A DNA stretch of 7,277 bases, from the NCBI GenBank assembly GCA_002508495.1, contig DANA01000014.1:1-7277 (forward strand), in the 5' to 3' direction. A model generated the notes under the pieces. That model worked only from the letters and a program-made list of their open reading frames with translations. It did not search any database and was not told the origin of the DNA. Of the stretch, positions 4,578-7,277 are shown piece after piece (positions within the stretch are counted from its first letter, which is position 1; every line of letters begins with the position of its first letter). Origin of the DNA: Methanoregula sp. UBA276 (GTDB lineage: Archaea; Halobacteriota; Methanomicrobia; Methanomicrobiales; Methanospirillaceae). The translations under genes and the position numbers were made by a program.

Positions 4578-5648
4578 TCAAAAAATGTTCCCGAAGATGA
4601 ACCCGGCCATGGTCGAGAACACGATGACCAGCCCGGCATACACGAGCGTCTTCTTCGCCCCGATGATCCGGGAGATGACGAGCAGGCTCGGCAGGCTGAT
4701 GGAGGGGCCGGTCAGGAGGAGCGCAAGGGCAGGGCCTTTTGCCATCGAGCCCGAGAGATACCCAAGCGTCGTCCCGATGACCGGGACTTCGAGCAGCGTC
4801 GGCATGTACAGGATTGCGCCGATTATTGCGGCAAGGAATGTTGCCGGCAGCGAGTTGTCGCCAATAAACGGTTTGAACGTCTCCGGGGGCAGGAAGTATG
4901 CAAGGATGCCGAGCGCGAACGTGCCGATAATGAGGATGGGAAAGATCTTCTTGGTCAGGTCCCAGATCTCGAGTCCCCACTCCGTCACCTCGTCCCGCGT
5001 GAAGAAATAGATGAGGAGGAATGCGACCGCCATCGAGAGAATGTACACGATCAGGAGCCGGTAAAAGACGTCCAGCGCAGAAGTGCCAACCAACAGGATG
5101 GCGACAAGGAAGACAAAGAACGCGGGGACAACCCATTTCGGCCGGGTCTCTTCCTGTGCCATGACCGCCCGCCGGGCTGCCGCATGCGTCTTTTTCGTCT
5201 CCTCGTCCTGCCGGGGGAAGAGGCTCATCATGATGAGGCCGATGACAATCGAGAGGATGACTGCCGCTACTGCCCGGGCAATGCCGAGATCGAACCCGAG
5301 TACTTTTGCGGTATAGACGATGGCAAGAATGTTGATAGCCGGCCCGGCATACAGGAACGTGATCGCCGGCCCAAGCCCGCTGCCTTTCTTGAGGATCCCG
5401 GCAAACATCGGGAGGATCGTGCAGCTGCACACCGCAAGGACGGTCCCGGATACCGATGCGATCCCGTAGGATGTGGTCTTCTTCGTCTCCGGGCTGAAGT
5501 ACTTCAGGATCGCGTCCTTTCGTATGAACGCAGCAATCGCCCCGGCAATGAAGAATGCCGGGACAAGGCAGGTGACGACATGCTCTGACAAGTATTCAAG
5601 CAGGGTCGTCCAGCCAAGCAGGAGTGATCCGATGAGGGGATCAGTCAT
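4578..5648 (-). CDS. ArsP-type permease (COG0701 / PF03773 family)
   Basis: This is an integral membrane permease of 356 residues, about the usual length for the family, with roughly eight to ten hydrophobic helices in two halves separated by a charged cytoplasmic loop (about 148-175, with QDEETKKTHAAARR). The first half carries the family motif VCSCTILPMFAGILKKGSG with C74 and C76, followed by GPAINI. The second half repeats the pattern as MPTLLEVPVIGTTL and LLTGPSISLPSLLVI. Characterised ArsP members export trivalent methylated arsenicals; many relatives have unknown substrates, so the gene symbol is left blank. It follows the cupin by 9 bp with a poor ribosome binding site, and precedes the small unknown gene by 9 bp. 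Its presence in an operon that ends in hgcAB makes organomercury or a thiol-metal complex a candidate substrate, by inference only. Confidence 0.92.
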   Translation of the reverse strand: MTDPLIGSLLLGWTTLLEYLSEHVVTCLVPAFFIAGAIAAFIRKDAILKYFSPETKKTTSYGIASVSGTVLAVCSCTILPMFAGILKKGSGLGPAITFLYAGPAINILAIVYTAKVLGFDLGIARAVAAVILSIVIGLIMMSLFPRQDEETKKTHAAARRAVMAQEETRPKWVVPAFFVFLVAILLVGTSALDVFYRLLIVYILSMAVAFLLIYFFTRDEVTEWGLEIWDLTKKIFPILIIGTFALGILAYFLPPETFKPFIGDNSLPATFLAAIIGAILYMPTLLEVPVIGTTLGYLSGSMAKGPALALLLTGPSISLPSLLVISRIIGAKKTLVYAGLVIVFSTMAGFIFGNIF

Positions 5649-5657
5649 AGGAGTATC

Positions 5658-6044
5658 TCACACGAGCGGGGGCGAGAATGTTGCCAGCAGGAGCAGCCCC
5701 GCATCCCCCGCATCAACGCGGTGCACTTTGTCAGACGGCATAATTGCCATACTTCCCGGGGCATAAGAGATGACGGCCCCTTCGAGCGTACAGGACCCCG
5801 TACCCGCGAGAACATCGTGGATCTCGACCTGCCCGGCATGGGCATGGTCGCCGATGGAGCAGCCGGGATCAACCCGTACATGGTGAAGGCTCAGGCGACC
5901 TCCTGTCCCGGCCCCGGTCACCAGGTGCCGGAGTGCAACCCCGGCAAACTTCGGGTGAGGGTTCCATGGCAGGGATTCCGTACTGATTGTCTGGCCATCT
6001 GTTCCCACGATTTCATGCCGTACGGGTTCTTGGGTAGGGTCCAT
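5658..6044 (-). CDS. Single-domain cupin, first gene of the leftward operon
   Basis: The 128-residue protein is a small cupin barrel. Motif 1 is visible at 61-81 (G61, H67, H69, E74, G81) and motif 2 at 96-108 (PGSMAIMPSDKVH, with H108), giving a complete 3-His/1-Glu metal site. C62 and C85 lie in or near the barrel entry. The enzymatic or sensing role is not predictable; such cupins often bind a small ligand or modulate a pathway. The start used is the ATG at 6044, with GGTG about 8 bases upstream; a GTG at 6053 in the same frame would add three residues. It is the first gene downstream of the divergent arsR promoter region, with one operator directly before it, and the permease follows after 9 bp. 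Confidence 0.88.
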   Translation of the reverse strand: MDPTQEPVRHEIVGTDGQTISTESLPWNPHPKFAGVALRHLVTGAGTGGRLSLHHVRVDPGCSIGDHAHAGQVEIHDVLAGTGSCTLEGAVISYAPGSMAIMPSDKVHRVDAGDAGLLLLATFSPPLV

Positions 6045-6056
6045 TGCGTTCACACC

Positions 6057-6076
6057 ATTTCAAATTTTATTGAAAC
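6057..6076. promoter_or_regulatory. Operator 1, imperfect ATTTCAAA-N4-TTTGAAAT palindrome before the operon
   Basis: ATTTCAAA-TTTT-ATTGAAAC matches the perfect palindrome at 6109-6128 in 14 of its 16 arm bases. The fully symmetric part is TTTCAA-N6-TTGAAA. It lies 12 bp before the cupin ATG, over the expected leftward transcription start, so binding there would block the operon. A TATA-like AATAAAAT also falls within it on the minus strand, so it could overlap a promoter element. It is very probably an ArsR site, given the adjacent arsR and the duplicated site. Confidence 0.75.
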
Positions 6077-6093
6077 AGTGTGGACAGGGCAAG

Positions 6094-6103
6094 GGTATAT
6101 ACC
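6094..6103. promoter_or_regulatory. Symmetric TATA box (GGTATATACC) of the divergent promoter
   Basis: GGTATATACC is a perfect 10-bp palindrome with an archaeal TATA core. Its centre (6098.5) is about 28 bp from the arsR ATG at 6127, the spacing expected for a leaderless or nearly leaderless transcript. Read leftward, a start would fall near 6070-6073, inside operator 1 and about 26-29 nt before the cupin ATG. One symmetric box may serve both directions, or a second element may drive the left side. Confidence 0.65.
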
Positions 6104-6108
6104 TTACC

Positions 6109-6128
6109 ATTTCAAATTATTTTGAAAT
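6109..6128. promoter_or_regulatory. Operator 2, perfect 8-4-8 palindrome at the arsR start
   Basis: ATTTCAAA-TTAT-TTTGAAAT has two perfect 8-bp arms around four bases. It ends inside the arsR start codon (ATG at 6127), so it covers the expected transcription start of arsR and predicts negative autoregulation. Its centre is 52 bp from that of operator 1, close to five turns of B-DNA, so both sites face the same side of the helix. The arms resemble the TTCAA/TTGAA half-sites typical of ArsR-family operators. Confidence 0.8.
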
Positions 6129-6531
6129 GACGCGCAATGGTTCGTGCTGCTCCACACCTGCTGACGGGGAAGATGGCCCGGTAAATGAGATACCAGGACC
6201 TATCCAGAAGGAGCTTGATGCACGGGGCGGGCTGGAAACCATACAAAAGTGCATCCCGCCAAAGGAAGCTCTTGAGGAGAGGAGCAGGATCTTTCACGCG
6301 CTTTCCGAGCCGCTCCGGCTCACCATCCTCTCCATCATCAGGGACCAGCCGCTCTGCGTCTGCGTCATCAACCGGTTCATGCGCCTCTCCGGCTCAAAAC
6401 TCTCCTATCACCTGAACATTCTCAAGGAGAACGGCCTCATTGAAGGGGAGAGCCAGGGGAACTGGATCATCTATTCCATCACAGAACGCGGGCGCCGGCT
6501 CCTGCAGTGCGCGGAAAATGCAGACCGGTGA
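6127..6531 (+). CDS. ArsR/SmtB-family transcriptional repressor, divergent from the operon
   Basis: The 134-residue protein has a winged helix-turn-helix of the ArsR/SmtB family. The ALSEPLRLTILSIIRDQ helix (58-74) is followed by LCVCVINRFM (76-85), the counterpart of the ELCVCDL metal-binding box with C77 and C79. The recognition helix is SGSKLSYHLNILKENGLI (88-105), and the wing is GESQGNWIIYSIT (107-119). Extra cysteines are C7-C8 near the N-terminus, C42 and C128. C77/C79 are the type of pair that binds As(III), Sb(III) or related thiophilic ions and releases DNA. The start is the ATG at 6127: no ribosome binding site precedes it, but the TATA box is correctly placed for a leaderless message. 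A TTG at 6070 in the same frame would translate through the TATA box and operator 2, so it is rejected. Likely autoregulated and controlling the leftward operon through the two palindromes. The inducer is unknown. Confidence 0.94.
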   Translation: MTRNGSCCSTPADGEDGPVNEIPGPIQKELDARGGLETIQKCIPPKEALEERSRIFHALSEPLRLTILSIIRDQPLCVCVINRFMRLSGSKLSYHLNILKENGLIEGESQGNWIIYSITERGRRLLQCAENADR

Positions 6532-6536
6532 TCCCC

Positions 6537-6851
6537 TTACCCGTCCTTTCTCTCGCACCCGCAGATATCCCTCGCGTTCCCGGTAATCAGCGATGAGAGC
6601 CCTTTTACCTTCAGGTTCTCGAATACTACTGCGTCATAATACGTGATGATCAGGATCCGGTGGTAGGGTATCGCTTTCTCGCCCGTGGGAGTCTGGATAT
6701 TCAGGTAGTATGGTTCGAGATGGATATTGCCACCCGATGCCACGGAGCGGTCATCCGGCGCCCCGCGGTCAAGGTACCAGATCTTCACCTGCCGAATGTC
6801 ATAGCGGTCATCATGCCAGTAACGTTCGAGGATACGGTGGCTGGTCAACAT
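6537..6851 (-). CDS. DUF504 / MJ1316-type protein
   Basis: The 104-residue protein matches the archaeal DUF504 (MJ1316) domain: RILERYWHDDRYDIRQVKI, then the highly typical YLDRGAPDD (26-34), a strand LEPYYLNIQ, and IPYHRILIITY (about 61-71), which corresponds to the IPFHRI signature of the family. The domain has been proposed from comparative genomics to recognise cyclic RNA ends in RNA repair; direct evidence is limited. The C-terminal DICGCERK carries a CGC pair. The gene ends only 5 bp from the end of arsR, convergently, and starts 9 bp after the permease gene to its right, so it belongs with that transcript rather than with the mercury cluster. Confidence 0.82.
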   Translation of the reverse strand: MLTSHRILERYWHDDRYDIRQVKIWYLDRGAPDDRSVASGGNIHLEPYYLNIQTPTGEKAIPYHRILIITYYDAVVFENLKVKGLSSLITGNARDICGCERKDG

Positions 6852-6860
6852 AGTACTCTC

Positions 6861-7277
6861 TTACGTGAATACCAGGTACTCAAGGAGCACGGCAACCACG
6901 AAGATCGCAATTCCGGCAAGCGCGATGGGCAGCGTATAGTTCTTCACCACGGTATTCACGCTGTCCCCGGTTGTCCGCTGGACGAGCCAGAAATACGGGT
7001 CGGTTACATACGAGACGACACAGGAACCGGCTGCCACGAGAAGGATGAGCGAAACCGGGTGAATTGCCCCAATAACCACCGAGCCGGCCAGCACTTCCGC
7101 GGTGATGACGGCGGTCGTGACCCGCGATCCCTGGGCCGTTGCCAGGATTGCTGCAATGATGAACGGGACCAGGATGACCGGTAAAAAGATTGTCATCTGG
7201 AGGAGTGCTGCTTCGGTGAACCCGGAATGGACGATCACGTACCCGAGGGCACCCGCCCCGCAGATATCGAAGATGAT
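6861..7277 (-). CDS. GntP-family (gluconate:H+ symporter-like) permease, C-terminal part
   Basis: The frame stays open to the right edge, so this is the C-terminal portion of a longer membrane protein; 138 residues are visible. They begin IIFDICGAGALGYVIVHSGF, resembling the GAGG..G..I..SG segment of GntP-family transporters. Long hydrophobic helices follow, including TIFLPVILVPFIIAAILATAQGS with the family's AQGS, then PYFWLVQRTTGDSV, typical of the last loop, and a final helix. The GTG at 7238 is internal and should not be taken as the start. Members transport gluconate or other small organic acids with protons; the substrate here is unknown. It appears to form a short operon with the DUF504 gene 9 bp downstream and has no obvious link to the hgcAB train. 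Confidence 0.85.
   Translation of the reverse strand: MIFDICGAGALGYVIVHSGFTEAALLQMTIFLPVILVPFIIAAILATAQGSRVTTAVITAEVLAGSVVIGAIHPVSLILLVAAGSCVVSYVTDPYFWLVQRTTGDSVNTVVKNYTLPIALAGIAIFVVAVLLEYLVFT

Noticed and set aside
4278..5588. 436-residue open frame on the plus strand opposite the permease
   Set aside because: It is antisense to a clear membrane permease, is dominated by Arg, Asp and Glu as expected of a complementary frame in GC-rich DNA, and shows no family motif.
6070..6126. Upstream TTG start extending arsR by 19 residues
   Set aside because: The extension would translate the TATA box and operator 2; the ATG at 6127 is correctly spaced from the TATA box for a leaderless transcript.

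Overview
The window looks like chromosomal DNA from a methanogenic archaeon, most likely a Methanomicrobiales member (Methanoregula/Methanosphaerula-like). This is inferred from archaeal TATA-type promoter signals, methanogen-style GGAGGTGA-type ribosome binding sites, a DUF504/MJ1316-type protein, and the gene content. No rRNA, tRNA, CRISPR array, insertion sequence or phage gene was seen.

The core is one long leftward (minus-strand) gene train from about 6053 down to 415, read from a divergent promoter region at 6045-6128. In transcription order it encodes: a cupin; an ArsP-family permease; a small unknown protein; a TM0996-type small thioredoxin; two DGC-type putative zinc-binding proteins; a DUF2703 protein; a C_GCAxxG_C_C protein; HgcA; HgcB; and a small two-helix membrane protein. 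Most junctions are 1-12 bp or overlapping. The larger gaps are about 45 bp before the C_GCAxxG gene, 42 bp before hgcA, and 121 bp after hgcB. HgcA is identified by its NVWCAAGK cap-helix motif followed by about five membrane helices, and HgcB by two 4Fe-4S motifs plus a Cys-Cys tail. Together they are the known corrinoid protein/ferredoxin pair that methylates inorganic mercury.

A divergent arsR-family gene (6127-6531, plus strand) faces the operon. The short intergenic region holds two near-identical 20-bp palindromes (ATTTCAAA-N4-TTTGAAAT type) flanking a symmetric GGTATATACC box. Each palindrome lies over the predicted transcription start of one of the two directions. This suggests an autoregulated, metal(loid)- or thiol-responsive switch controlling the whole train, possibly including hgcAB.

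Right of arsR, convergent with it, are a DUF504 (MJ1316-type) protein and the C-terminal part of a GntP-family permease running off the right edge; neither appears linked to the mercury cluster. The left 414 bp hold no convincing complete gene. They contain T-rich tracts suited to terminating leftward transcripts, a perfect 16-bp palindrome, and perhaps the first codons of a leftward gene leaving the window.

Working model (inference): ArsR senses a soft metal(loid); the Cys-rich proteins and the thioredoxin bind or reduce thiol-metal species; HgcA/HgcB methylate Hg(II); and the ArsP-type permease is a candidate exporter of the methylated or thiol-bound product.
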